Below are positions 1-9,470 of a stretch of 62,131 nucleotides of DNA, piece by piece; within the stretch, counting starts at the first letter, position 1, and each line of letters starts with the position of its first letter. Under the pieces are notes generated by a model. The model searched no databases and was not told where the DNA came from. It saw only the letters and a list, made by a program, of their open reading frames with translations. Where the stretch lies: the NCBI RefSeq assembly GCF_003060965.1, contig NZ_QAII01000048.1:76018-138148 (forward strand), given 5' to 3'. The translations under genes were made by a program, and so were the position numbers. Origin of the DNA: Caulobacter sp. HMWF025 (lineage in GTDB: Bacteria > Pseudomonadota > Alphaproteobacteria > Caulobacterales > Caulobacteraceae).

Positions 1-107
1 TGATCCGCCCGGGCCATGATCTCCTTCACCCGCGCGGCCGCTGCGTCGGTCAGGGTGACGACCTTGGGACGGGGGCGACGAGCGCGTGGCGTGACGGCGA
101 TGTCCAT
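1..107 (-). CDS. sufA: Iron-sulfur assembly scaffold/carrier SufA (HesB/IscA family), N-terminal fragment
   Basis: Only the first 35 codons are inside the window; the gene runs off the left edge. The ATG at 107 opens a peptide with a basic, proline-rich lead followed by VVTLTDAAAARVKEIM, the typical first strand and helix of A-type carriers. The conserved cysteines would lie outside the window. It follows sufT by 14 bases on the same strand and would be the last visible gene of the suf operon. A-type carriers pass Fe-S clusters from SufBCD to apoproteins. The family call rests on a short stretch plus context, so the exact paralogue is uncertain. Confidence 0.7.
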   Translation of the reverse strand, partial: MDIAVTPRARRPRPKVVTLTDAAAARVKEIMARAD

Positions 108-121
108 GGCGACAGGTCCGA

Positions 122-478
122 TCAGAACATGTTCAGTTGCAGCTTGGCCTCGTCGCTCATCCGCGACGGGTCCCAGGCGGGGTCAAAAACGAGATCGACG
201 GTGCACGACTTCAGGCCGGGGATTTCCATCACCGCGTCCTTGACCCAACCCGGCATCTCGCCCGCCACCGGGCAGCCCGGCGCCGTCAGGGTCATGTCGA
301 TGGCCACGTCCTTGTCGTCAGACACGTCCACCTTGTAGATCAGGCCCAGCTCGTAGATGTCGACCGGGATCTCCGGGTCATAGACCGACTTCAGCTTCTC
401 GATCAGCAGATCAGTCAGCTTGGCCAGCTCTTCCTTGGGAAGGGCGGAGACGGTCTCAGGAACGGCGGCGTCGGTCAT
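122..478 (-). CDS. sufT: SUF system Fe-S assembly protein SufT (MIP18/DUF59 family)
   Basis: A 118-residue protein made almost entirely of a DUF59 domain. It has the family motif DPEIPVDIYELGLIY at residues 34-48 and TAPGCP with Cys69, the candidate metal or cluster ligand. DUF59 proteins act late in Fe-S cluster maturation and are common at the end of suf operons. An upstream in-frame ATG at 532 would overlap sufS by 47 bases and add a tail unlike the family, so the ATG at 478, seven bases after the sufS stop, is preferred. No strong ribosome site precedes it, which suggests coupling to sufS translation. Confidence 0.88.
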   Translation of the reverse strand: MTDAAVPETVSALPKEELAKLTDLLIEKLKSVYDPEIPVDIYELGLIYKVDVSDDKDVAIDMTLTAPGCPVAGEMPGWVKDAVMEIPGLKSCTVDLVFDPAWDPSRMSDEAKLQLNMF

Positions 479-485
479 TTCGGGC

Positions 486-1712
486 TCAACTGAAGAAACG
501 GCGGGCTTTGGCCAGAGCGTCCACGAACGCATCGGCCTCGGCCTCGGTGTTATATAGGGCGAAGGAGGCGCGCGCGCTTGAGGTGACGCCGAAGCGTCGC
601 ATCAGGGGCTCGGCGCAATGGGTCCCGGCGCGCACGGCGACGCCGTAGCGGTCCAGTACCTGGGCTAGATCGTGGGCATGGATGCCCTCAACCGTGAACG
701 ACAGAACAGCGCCCTTGCCTGGGGCCTCGCCGAGGATCTGCAGACCGTTGACGCCGCGCAGGTGCTCGGCAACCCGGGCATAAAGCGCGTGCTCGTGGGC
801 GAAGATGGCATCGCGATCCAGGCCGTTGAGCCATTCAATCGCTGCGCCAAGGCCGACAGCCTCAAGAATGGCGGGAGTGCCCGCCTCGAACCGATGCGGC
901 GGGTCGGCATAGGTGATGACGTCCATCGACACCGAGCCGATCATCTCGCCGCCGCCCTGGTAGGGCGGCAGAGCGGCGAGGCGCTCGGCCTTGCCGTAAA
1001 GCACGCCGATGCCGGTGGGGCCGTACAGCTTGTGGCCGGAAAAGACGTAGTAGTCGACGTCGAGGGCCTTCACGTCGACCCTGGAATGGACCACGCCCTG
1101 GCAGCCGTCGATCAGCACCTGGGCGCCGGCCGCATGGGCCAGGCGGACAATCTCCGGCACGTCATTGACTGTGCCCAGCACGTTCGACATCTGGGTCAGG
1201 GCGACCATCCTGGTGCGCTCGGACAGCAGGCCCCTATAGGCCTCCATGTCGAGCCGGCCGTCGTCGAGCACCGGTACGAACTTCAGGACCACGCCCTTGC
1301 GCTCGCGCAGGAAGTGCCACGGCACGATATTGGCGTGGTGCTCCATCTCGGAAATGACGATCTCGTCGCCGGCCGTGAGCGACTGGCCGAACGTTGCCGC
1401 CACCAGGTTGACCGCCTCGGTGGCACTCTTGGTCCAGACGATTTCCGTCGGTTCCGCGTTGATGAATCGCGCGACGCTTTCACGCGCCTTTTCATAGGCT
1501 TCCGTCGTCTCATTCGCCAGGGTGTGCAGGCCGCGGTGGACATTGGCGTAAGAGGTGCGGGCCAGACCCATCATCGCGTCCAGCACGACCTCCGGTTTCT
1601 GAGCGCTGGCGGCCGTATCCAGATAGATCAGGGGCTTACCGTGCACCGTTCGACCAAGAATGGGGAACTGGGCGCGGATCGCTTCAACATCGAAAGGCGC
1701 GTCGAAAGCCAT
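486..1712 (-). CDS. sufS: Cysteine desulfurase SufS
   Basis: A 408-residue PLP enzyme that takes sulfur from cysteine for the SufBCD scaffold. The PLP lysine is K228 in SGHKLYGPTG. The persulfide-forming cysteine is C366 in RAGTHCAEP, the short group II (SufS) loop rather than the longer IscS type. Length is normal for SufS. Its ATG shares one base with the sufD stop (TGATG), so translation is probably coupled. No sufE is visible in the window; the sulfur shuttle could be encoded elsewhere. This is the second desulfurase in the operon (see 5648-6787). Confidence 0.96.
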   Translation of the reverse strand: MAFDAPFDVEAIRAQFPILGRTVHGKPLIYLDTAASAQKPEVVLDAMMGLARTSYANVHRGLHTLANETTEAYEKARESVARFINAEPTEIVWTKSATEAVNLVAATFGQSLTAGDEIVISEMEHHANIVPWHFLRERKGVVLKFVPVLDDGRLDMEAYRGLLSERTRMVALTQMSNVLGTVNDVPEIVRLAHAAGAQVLIDGCQGVVHSRVDVKALDVDYYVFSGHKLYGPTGIGVLYGKAERLAALPPYQGGGEMIGSVSMDVITYADPPHRFEAGTPAILEAVGLGAAIEWLNGLDRDAIFAHEHALYARVAEHLRGVNGLQILGEAPGKGAVLSFTVEGIHAHDLAQVLDRYGVAVRAGTHCAEPLMRRFGVTSSARASFALYNTEAEADAFVDALAKARRFFS

Positions 1713-2746
1713 CAGATGTTACTCCGGCCAAGGCGCTGTGCGACCCAGGCGCGGGCCACCTCGCGAGCGGGCTCATGTTCGATGCGCTCGACCACCTCGC
1801 CCACGAAGGCCTCAGTCAGCATGGCGCGGGCTTCCATCTCGGGGATGCCGCGCTGACGGGCGTAAAAGATCGCCTGCTCGTCCAGGGCCCCGATGGTGTT
1901 GCCGTGGGCGCAGGAGACGTCGTCGGCGAAGATCAGCAACTCGGGTTTGGCGTCGACCTCGGCCTTGTCCGACAGGATCAGGGCGTGGTGGCCCATGCGG
2001 GCGTCGGTCTGGTCGGCGCCGGGCTGGACGATGATCCGGCCCTGGAACACGCCTCGCGCCTGGTCTGCGACCATGCCCTTGGTGAGCTGAGACGTGGTCC
2101 CGTCAACGCCAGCGTGGGTGACCTGGGTGGTCAGGTCGGCGTGGCGCTGGCCGTCCAGCAGATAGATGCCGTCGAGGCGCAGGTCTGCATGGGCACCAGG
2201 ATGGGCGACGCGGGTCTCAATCCGCTGGCGACGGGCACCGGAGGTGAGCAGGGTCTGGGCGAACCTGGCACCGGCCGACAGGGCCACTTCGGCGTCGACC
2301 ACCGACACAGCCTCGGGCGCGTCGGAAGCCAGCACGATCCGCTCGACGACGGCGTCACTGGCCAGGTGGATGTCGAGGGCAATCTCGGATAAATAGCCCT
2401 CGCCCAGGCCTTCATGGCTTTCCAACAGGGTCAGGCGCGCGCCCTCACCCACCGTGATGCGGACGCGGCCGGCGTGCGCCGTTGCTGCAGTCGCCGAGAT
2501 CAGGCGCATGGAAATGACGCGGGTCTCGCCGGCGGCAAGGGTCAGGTCGATTGCGCCCTGGCCATTGACCAGAGTCAGGGTCTCATCGGCCGCAAACGGC
2601 CCAACCCCGATGTCGCCCTCGAACTTCGGCGACAGTGGCGGCAGGGTACGGATCAGGCCGCGCAGGTCGGTCCAGCGCCAGTCCTCATCGCGGCGCGAGG
2701 GCAGCTCGGTCAGGTCACCGGTCTTGAGCGCAGAAGCCAGGCTCAT
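1712..2746 (-). CDS. sufD: Fe-S cluster assembly protein SufD
   Basis: A 344-residue SufB/SufD-fold protein. The C-terminal half contains the beta-helix core (AHPGAHADLRLDGIYLL, then GADQTDARMGHHALILSD) and the family ending with DDVSCAHGNTIGALDEQAIFYARQRGI. Its Cys/His pair (CAHG) matches the functionally important region of SufD at the SufB interface. SufD forms the SufBC2D scaffold with the neighbouring sufB and sufC products. It is shorter at the N terminus than E. coli SufD, as is usual in alphaproteobacteria. It overlaps sufC by 4 bases (ATGA) and shares one base with sufS. Confidence 0.94.
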   Translation of the reverse strand: MSLASALKTGDLTELPSRRDEDWRWTDLRGLIRTLPPLSPKFEGDIGVGPFAADETLTLVNGQGAIDLTLAAGETRVISMRLISATAATAHAGRVRITVGEGARLTLLESHEGLGEGYLSEIALDIHLASDAVVERIVLASDAPEAVSVVDAEVALSAGARFAQTLLTSGARRQRIETRVAHPGAHADLRLDGIYLLDGQRHADLTTQVTHAGVDGTTSQLTKGMVADQARGVFQGRIIVQPGADQTDARMGHHALILSDKAEVDAKPELLIFADDVSCAHGNTIGALDEQAIFYARQRGIPEMEARAMLTEAFVGEVVERIEHEPAREVARAWVAQRLGRSNI

Positions 2747-3492
2747 GCCGCGGCGCTCGCATACTTGTCGTAGCCTTCGGCTTCCAGCTGCAGCGCCAGC
2801 TCCGGGCCGCCCGACGCAACGATGCGGCCGGCGGCCAGCACATGGACCCGGTCGGGTTTGATGTAGTCCAGCAGGCGCTGATAGTGCGTGATCACCAGCA
2901 TGCCGCGCTCTGGGCTGCGCAGGGCGTTGACGCCTTCGGAAACGATCTTCAGGGCGTCGATGTCGAGGCCGCTGTCGGTCTCGTCGAGGATCAGGAACTT
3001 CGGCGAAAGCATCGCCATTTGAAAGATTTCCATCCGCTTCTTCTCGCCGCCCGAGAAGCCGACATTCAGGCCGCGCTTGAGCATCTCGAAGTCGATCTTC
3101 AGCGAGGCGGCCTTCTCCTTGGCCAGCTTCAGGAAGGCGGGCGCGGCGATCTCGTCCTCACCCCGCGCGCGGCGCTGGGCGTTGAGGGCGGTGCGGATGA
3201 AGGTCAGGGCCGGAACACCCGGAATTTCAAGCGGATACTGGAAAGACAGGAACAAGCCCTTGGCGGCCCGCTCGTTGGGCTCCAGGGCCAGCAGGTCCTC
3301 GCCGTTGAGGCTGGCAGCCCCCTCGGTGACCTCATAGCCGCCACGACCGGTCAGCACGTAGGACAGGGTCGACTTGCCCGCCCCGTTCGGCCCCATGATG
3401 GCGTGGACCTCGCCGGCCGGCACGTCCAGCGTGACGCCCTTCAGGATGGCCTTGTCTTCGACGCGGGCGTGGAGGTTCTGGATATTAAGCAT
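2743..3492 (-). CDS. sufC: Fe-S cluster assembly ATPase SufC
   Basis: A 249-residue ABC-type ATPase that powers conformational change of the cytosolic SufBC2D scaffold. Visible motifs are Walker A GPNGAGKS (34-41), ABC signature SGGEKKR (147-153), Walker B FLILDE (166-171) followed by TDSGLD, and the switch histidine in ITHYQR. Length is typical. It overlaps the upstream 100-residue gene by 8 bases and sufD by 4. Confidence 0.97.
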   Translation of the reverse strand: MLNIQNLHARVEDKAILKGVTLDVPAGEVHAIMGPNGAGKSTLSYVLTGRGGYEVTEGAASLNGEDLLALEPNERAAKGLFLSFQYPLEIPGVPALTFIRTALNAQRRARGEDEIAAPAFLKLAKEKAASLKIDFEMLKRGLNVGFSGGEKKRMEIFQMAMLSPKFLILDETDSGLDIDALKIVSEGVNALRSPERGMLVITHYQRLLDYIKPDRVHVLAAGRIVASGGPELALQLEAEGYDKYASAAA

Positions 3493-3787
3493 TGAAAGCC
3501 GTGATCTTTTCGAGCGTCTGGATGGCGAACGTGGTCGGCTTGCCGGTCAGGGTCGGCGCCTCCCATTCATGTTCGGGGCTGTAGCAGGCGAGTTTGAGCA
3601 GTTCGATCAGCAGGGCGCGTTCGGCGGCGCCGTCGGCATTGCCTTTCGCCAGCAGCTTGGCGCTGCGGTCGATCAGCGGGGCCTCGTCGCCATAGGGATT
3701 GATCCACGTGCCGTGCGCGGCCTGATAGGCCAGCTGGCGCGCGTACTTGTATTCCTTGTCGTTCAGCCCGAAGCGGACAGGGGTCAT
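3485..3787 (-). CDS. Hypothetical protein in the suf operon
   Basis: A 100-residue soluble protein of unrecognised family, with no signal peptide, membrane segment or cysteine pair (a single Cys in KLACYSPEH). It is rich in Ala, Leu and Lys, and its composition and G+C match the surrounding genes. It is wedged between a 4-base overlap with the upstream gene and an 8-base overlap with sufC, so it is almost certainly translated as part of the suf message. An uncharacterised small protein belonging with SUF assembly is the most that can be inferred. Confidence 0.75.
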   Translation of the reverse strand: MTPVRFGLNDKEYKYARQLAYQAAHGTWINPYGDEAPLIDRSAKLLAKGNADGAAERALLIELLKLACYSPEHEWEAPTLTGKPTTFAIQTLEKITAFNA

Positions 3788-4178
3788 CGCTCGATCCCTC
3801 CCAAGCCAAGCGTATTCATCAGGCGGCCTTCAACGATGCGCGCCATGAACGTTCCAATGTTTTCAGCAGCCGCTACGGCAGTCGTAGAATCCGATGCCGT
3901 TCCATAAATCGAAAGCATTGACTGTACATAATTGGACGCGTCCGGGATTTTGACCCTAACTTCGATACCTTCCTTAGATACCGTAGCCGAGATGAGGTAT
4001 TGATCACGCGCGAGTACCAACTCGTCGTGCCCGGCACTAACGCCGAACCCTAGCTCGGCCGGGGTCTCACTGCCCTGAACGATCTTCACGAGAGCGTCGA
4101 ACTCACGTCGCGCTGGAATTGTCTCTTCTTCTAGACGGAGCTGCTCGCGCATGAAGGCAGCATCAAGAGGGCTCGCAC

Positions 4179-4182
<4 letters not shown>
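3784..4182 (-). CDS. Hypothetical protein with atypical base composition inside the suf operon
   Basis: A 132-residue protein starting [14 protein letters not shown]. The open frame continues upstream into sufB, but the ATG at 4182 gives a 4-base overlap (ATGA) with the sufB stop, and the extension is merely an alternate frame of sufB. There is no recognised domain; predicted features are an N-terminal charged helix, a central strand-rich part and a C-terminal helix, with no Cys. By hand count, G+C over 3901-4020 is 55 of 120 bases (46%), against 67% in the adjoining sufB line 4201-4260. Codons ending in A or T are frequent. This suggests a recent arrival even though both junctions are neat ATGA overlaps. 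Confidence 0.72.
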
Positions 4183-5647
<1,465 letters not shown>

Positions 5648-5648
<1 letters not shown>

Positions 5649-6787
5649 TATGCCACCTCCCGGCGCCGGGCGCCGATACGCTTCCAGGCGGCGATCCAGG
5701 CGTCGCCGCATTTGATCCAGTCGTCTTCCGTGCTCGCCCAGCCGCCGCTGACGCGCAGGGCGAAAGGCGCGAGGTTGGAATGGCCCATGGCCTCCACCAC
5801 GCGGCTGGCCTTGACCTTGCCCGACGAGCAGGCGCTGCCGGCACTGGCCATCACGCCGGCGAGATCAAGGTTCATCACCTGGATCTCGGAGCCGAAGCCT
5901 TCACCGGCGAAACAAAGGGTCTGGGGCAGCCGATCAGCGCCCTCCCCGAGCACAACTGCGCCCTCTGCCTTGACACGCTCAGCCAGGGCATCACGCCATT
6001 GGGTCTGTTCGGACAGCTTGGCCAGATCGCGCACGGCCGCCTCCGCTGCTGCCCCAAAGGCGGCGATGCCAGCAACGTTTTCGGTCCCAGCCCGGCGACC
6101 GCGCTCCTGCCCGCCGCCATGCTGACGACGATGAAGGGTAGCCCGCGTGCCCGCGACCAGGGCTCCGACGCCCTGCGGGCCACCCAGCTTGTGGGCGGAA
6201 AGGGCCATGGTGTCGGCACCGAGGGCGGAAAAATCTATGGCGATCTTGCCGGCCGCCTGCACCGCATCGACATGCAGCCAACCGTCGGCGGCGCGGACCA
6301 GGACCGAAGCCTCGGCCACAGGCTGAATGACACCGGTCTCGTTATTGGCCAGCATCAGACAGACCAGGGCGCGGCCGGGGCCGTTGAGCTCGGCCTCGAG
6401 CCAGGACAACTGGGCCACGCCACGAGCATCGACCGGCCAGGCCTCGACCGGCAGGCCGCTGGCCTTGGCGGTTTCCATAACCGCGTCATGCTCGGTCGCG
6501 CCGACGACGATCCGGGTGAAACCGCAGGCCCGGGCGCTCTCAATGGCCAGGGCATTGGCCTCGGTACCGCCACTCACAAAGGTGACCGAGCCTGCGGGTA
6601 CACCGACCAGGGCGGCGACCTGGGTCCGGGCCGTCTCGACGATATCCCGGGCGGCCCGTCCCGCAGCATGAACCGAGGAAGGATTGGACGGCACCTTGAG
6701 GGCGCGGAGCATCGCTTCCTGCGCTTCTGGTCGGATCGGCGCAGTGGCGTTGTAGTCCAGATAAACGGGCGCGCGGGGCAAGGTCAC
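5648..6787 (-). CDS. Cysteine desulfurase, IscS/NifS-like
   Basis: A 379-residue aminotransferase class V enzyme. The PLP lysine is K200 in SAHKLGG. Earlier family motifs include GGTEANA (73-79) and ATEHDAV (97-103), and the persulfide cysteine is C320 in SAGSACSSG, on the long loop typical of group I (IscS/NifS) enzymes. It follows the Rrf2 regulator with a 4-base overlap and abuts sufB by one base. The operon therefore carries both a group I and a group II desulfurase, an arrangement known in alphaproteobacterial isc/suf hybrid operons. It may also supply sulfur for tRNA thiolation. The symbol is left open because IscS and a specialised paralogue cannot be told apart here. Confidence 0.92.
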
Positions 6788-7242
6788 TCCGCCGCTATCT
6801 CCAGAGCGCTAGGGCGCAAGCGCCCCTGCAGGACGTCGGCCACCGAAACCGAAGCCAGATAGCCGTGGATCTGCCGCCCCATCTCCTCCCAGAGGTCATG
6901 GGTCATGCAGCGCTCGCCGCCGGCCATGCACCCTTTGGGGCTACCTTTGGTCACGCCACAGCGGGTGGCCCTGAGCGGCTCATCGACGGCCAATACGATG
7001 TCGGAAATCAGGGTCGTCTCGGCATCCTGGGCCAGGCGATAGCCGCCACCCGGGCCCCTGGCGCTCTTGACCAGACCCTTGCGGCGCAGACGCGCAAAAA
7101 GCTGTTCCAGATAGGACAGGGAGATCTGCTGCCGGGCGGCGATCTCGGCCAGGGCGACGGCGCGCCCCTCACCTTCGTCCTGGCGTTTGGCCAGGTCGGT
7201 CATGGCCATGACGGCGTATCGTCCCTTGGTGCTCAGGCGCAT
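6784..7242 (-). CDS. iscR: Rrf2-family transcriptional regulator, IscR-like
   Basis: A 152-residue regulator starting MRLSTKGRYAVMAM, the classic Rrf2 N terminus with a winged helix (ISLSYLEQLFARLRRKGLV, then RGPGGGYRL). Three cysteines (C95, C105, C112) followed by H115 match the ligand set of [2Fe-2S] IscR. The longer open frame to 7353 is rejected because an AGGAG site sits just before the ATG at 7242 and the extension has no family match. It heads the suf operon and very likely senses Fe-S status and controls its own transcription. Confidence 0.93.
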   Translation of the reverse strand: MRLSTKGRYAVMAMTDLAKRQDEGEGRAVALAEIAARQQISLSYLEQLFARLRRKGLVKSARGPGGGYRLAQDAETTLISDIVLAVDEPLRATRCGVTKGSPKGCMAGGERCMTHDLWEEMGRQIHGYLASVSVADVLQGRLRPSALEIAAE

Positions 7243-7309
7243 GCGCCTTACTCCTTGCAGATTCCGCGCGCATCGGCTTTTGCGTGTGCTACAAGCCGCG
7301 ACTTCGCGT

Positions 7310-7325
7310 CGGACCCTAGGGTCCG
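7310..7325. promoter_or_regulatory. Perfect 16-bp palindrome, candidate operator of the iscR/suf promoter
   Basis: The sequence CGGACCCTAGGGTCCG reads the same on both strands. It lies between the divergent iscR and hydrolase genes and covers roughly +6 to +20 of the predicted iscR transcript. It does not match the E. coli IscR type 2 consensus, so the binding protein is inferred from position only. Confidence 0.5.
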
Positions 7326-7337
7326 CGACGCTGGTTG

Positions 7338-7366
7338 GATTTAGGAAGACCAAGCGCAGTGGTCAA
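7338..7366 (-). promoter_or_regulatory. Predicted sigma70-type promoter of the iscR-suf operon
   Basis: On the minus strand, TTGACC (7366-7361) and TAAATC (7343-7338) are separated by exactly 17 bases. Transcription would start near 7330 and leave a leader of roughly 90 bases before iscR. Confidence 0.55.
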
Positions 7367-7426
7367 GTATTCCATCGGTCGAAAGATCCGGAATCGTCCA
7401 CCGCTTGTCGAAACGATGGGGTCGAT

Positions 7427-8077
7427 ATGCCTGATGTGATTTTGACTGGCGCGTCCGGACGGATCGAAGGTCGTTACTCGCCGGGCAAGACGGAAACCGC
7501 GCCGATCGCGCTGATCCTGCACCCGCACCCCAAGGCTGGCGGGCACATGAACCATCCGGTTTCGGTGCAGCTCTATCACCTGTTCATGAAGCGCGGCTTT
7601 GCGACACTGCGCTTTAACTTCCGCGGCGTGGGCCGCAGCCAGGGCGAGTTCGACGCCGGTATCGGCGAGTTGGCCGATGCCGCCACCGCGCTCGACTGGC
7701 TGCAGACCTCCAATCCGGCGGCCAGCCAGACGTGGGTCGCCGGTTTCGACTTCGGGGCCTATATCGGCATGCAGTTGCTGATGCGTCGCCCGGAGACGGA
7801 CGGCTTCATCAGTGTCTCGCCGCCGACCAACATGTACGATTTCAGCTTCCTGGCACCCTGCCCGGCTTCAGGCCTGTTCCTGACCGGCTCTGCCGATACC
7901 ATTACGCCTCCGGTGGAAGTCGAGCGCGTGGTCACCAAGCTGCGGACCCAGAAGGGTATCGTCATCGACTACGAGGTCATCGACAAGGCCAGCCATTTCT
8001 GGACGGAACATCTGCCGTTCGTTGAAAAGAGCGTCGGCGACTATCTGGACAAGCGGATCGAAGCCAACCCGATCTAA
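7427..8077 (+). CDS. Alpha/beta-hydrolase superfamily protein (COG2945-like) with Asp at the nucleophile position
   Basis: A 216-residue cytosolic alpha/beta hydrolase. LHPHPKAGGHMNHPV, LRFNFRGVGRSQGEFD and MYDFSFLAPCPASGL are hallmarks of this small family. The nucleophile elbow, usually GxSFGA, reads GFDFGAY, with Asp108 where Ser is expected. The acid (GSADTITPP) and histidine (KASHFW) of a triad are present. The ATG at 7427 begins at the first family-like residue; the longer frame from 7187 overlaps iscR. It is divergent from iscR and ends at a hairpin terminator. Substrate unknown. Confidence 0.85.
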   Translation: MPDVILTGASGRIEGRYSPGKTETAPIALILHPHPKAGGHMNHPVSVQLYHLFMKRGFATLRFNFRGVGRSQGEFDAGIGELADAATALDWLQTSNPAASQTWVAGFDFGAYIGMQLLMRRPETDGFISVSPPTNMYDFSFLAPCPASGLFLTGSADTITPPVEVERVVTKLRTQKGIVIDYEVIDKASHFWTEHLPFVEKSVGDYLDKRIEANPI

Positions 8078-8085
8078 GTTTCAAG

Positions 8086-8108
8086 GCCTCCCTTCGGGGA
8101 GGCTTTTT
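8086..8108 (+). terminator. Intrinsic terminator after the hydrolase gene
   Basis: GCCTCCC (8086-8092), loop TTCG, GGGAGGC (8097-8103), then five T. The anmK stop codon overlaps the end of the T run. Confidence 0.9.
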
Positions 8109-9214
8109 CATTCCGGATAGATGATCCGGCCTCCTGACATCGGCGAGGCTATGCCGGTCGTTCCCGGGAAGCTGATCGGCAGCCCCCTCGCCGTCCGTGC
8201 AGCAAGATAGGCGAAGGCCTCGGCCTCGATGGCGTCGCCCCGCCAACCCACAGCTTCCGCTGTCTTGACAGGCACCGGCGCACGGGCGGTCAGGACCCGC
8301 ATGATCTCGGGATTGTGCCGACCTCCCCCGCAAACAATCAGCACGCTTGGGCGAGCGCCCTTCTCGAACGCCTTTACGACAGCCTCGGCCGTGAAGGCCA
8401 CCAGCGTCGCGGCCGCGTCTTCTGCAGAGAGATGCCTGACGGCCTCGAGCGTGAAGTCATAGCGATCCAGTGATTTGGGCGGCGGTGCTTCGAAATAGTC
8501 GCCCGAAAGCAGGCTGCCGAGAGCTGCTTCGTCGACGGAACCGGATGCGGCCAGGCGGCCATCCCTGTCAAAGCGACCGAGGTCACGTTCCTGCAGCATG
8601 AGGTCGATCATGCCGTTCCCGGGTCCGGTATCGAAGGCAAGCAGAGCGCCCTCACCGTCGATCAGGGTAATGTTGGCGACGCCGCCGATGTTCAAGGCCG
8701 CCACCGGCGTGACGAGGCCAGACGCTCTTGCCCGCGCGGCGTGATAGATCGGGGCCAGGGGAGCGCCCTCGCCGCCTGCGGCGACATCTGCGGTTCTGAA
8801 ATCGTAGACTACGGGCCTGCCACTCGCGGTGGCCAGGCGCTGCGCGTCCAGCAGTTGGACCGTGCGCCCGATTCTGCCGGGCTGGGGCCGTTCATGCAGA
8901 ACGGTCTGGCCATGGACGCCCAGGAGGTCAAACGCCTGCCAATCCAGGCCGTGTTCACGGAGGAATTCACTCGCGGCCAGGAAATGTTCTTCGGCGATGG
9001 CCTTGCGAGCCTCGGAAAAGATCAGAGGTTCGGGCGCGCCGCGCGGCCATGCGCGGGCTTGATCCGTGGCAGAGAGGAGCAAGTCCCGGGTCTCTTCCCG
9101 GAGCTTGCGTTCACCCGCAGGACCGAACGCCTGAATGTCCTCGCCGTCGGTTTCAAGCACCGCCATATCGACTGCGTCGAGAGACGTGCCGGTCATGAAT
9201 CCAAGAATAAGCAT
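8108..9214 (-). CDS. anmK: Anhydro-N-acetylmuramic acid kinase AnmK
   Basis: A 368-residue cytosolic sugar kinase that hydrolyses and phosphorylates 1,6-anhydro-MurNAc to MurNAc-6-phosphate in cell-wall recycling. Visible motifs are GFMTGTSLDAVD at the N terminus, GVHGQTVLHE, LNIGGVANITLI, AFDTGPGNGMIDL and CGGGRHNPEIM. The ATG at 9214 starts directly before the glycine-rich phosphate loop; an ATG at 9262 would add 16 residues without family likeness. It is convergent with the hydrolase gene, and the 256 bases before tyrS hold the divergent promoters. Confidence 0.95.
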   Translation of the reverse strand: MLILGFMTGTSLDAVDMAVLETDGEDIQAFGPAGERKLREETRDLLLSATDQARAWPRGAPEPLIFSEARKAIAEEHFLAASEFLREHGLDWQAFDLLGVHGQTVLHERPQPGRIGRTVQLLDAQRLATASGRPVVYDFRTADVAAGGEGAPLAPIYHAARARASGLVTPVAALNIGGVANITLIDGEGALLAFDTGPGNGMIDLMLQERDLGRFDRDGRLAASGSVDEAALGSLLSGDYFEAPPPKSLDRYDFTLEAVRHLSAEDAAATLVAFTAEAVVKAFEKGARPSVLIVCGGGRHNPEIMRVLTARAPVPVKTAEAVGWRGDAIEAEAFAYLAARTARGLPISFPGTTGIASPMSGGRIIYPE

Positions 9215-9470
9215 GACCGTTGACTGCCACGCGGACTGACTTGTAGCTAGACCGATGATCACCAGCTGGCACTTCGGCCCGCCTCACTGGCGACCGCATC
9301 GAAAGCGCCCCGTGAAGCTGTTGCGTCTAAGACAGGCTTTTCAGTCCCGGATGCGGCCTTTCCAGTGCACGGTGATCAGCCCTCTTCCAGGGCCCTGCAG
9401 AATGAAACCCTCGCCACATATGCGTCCGACCGTGCTAGACGGCCCGTCGTCAGATTAAGAGAGTCGATCC

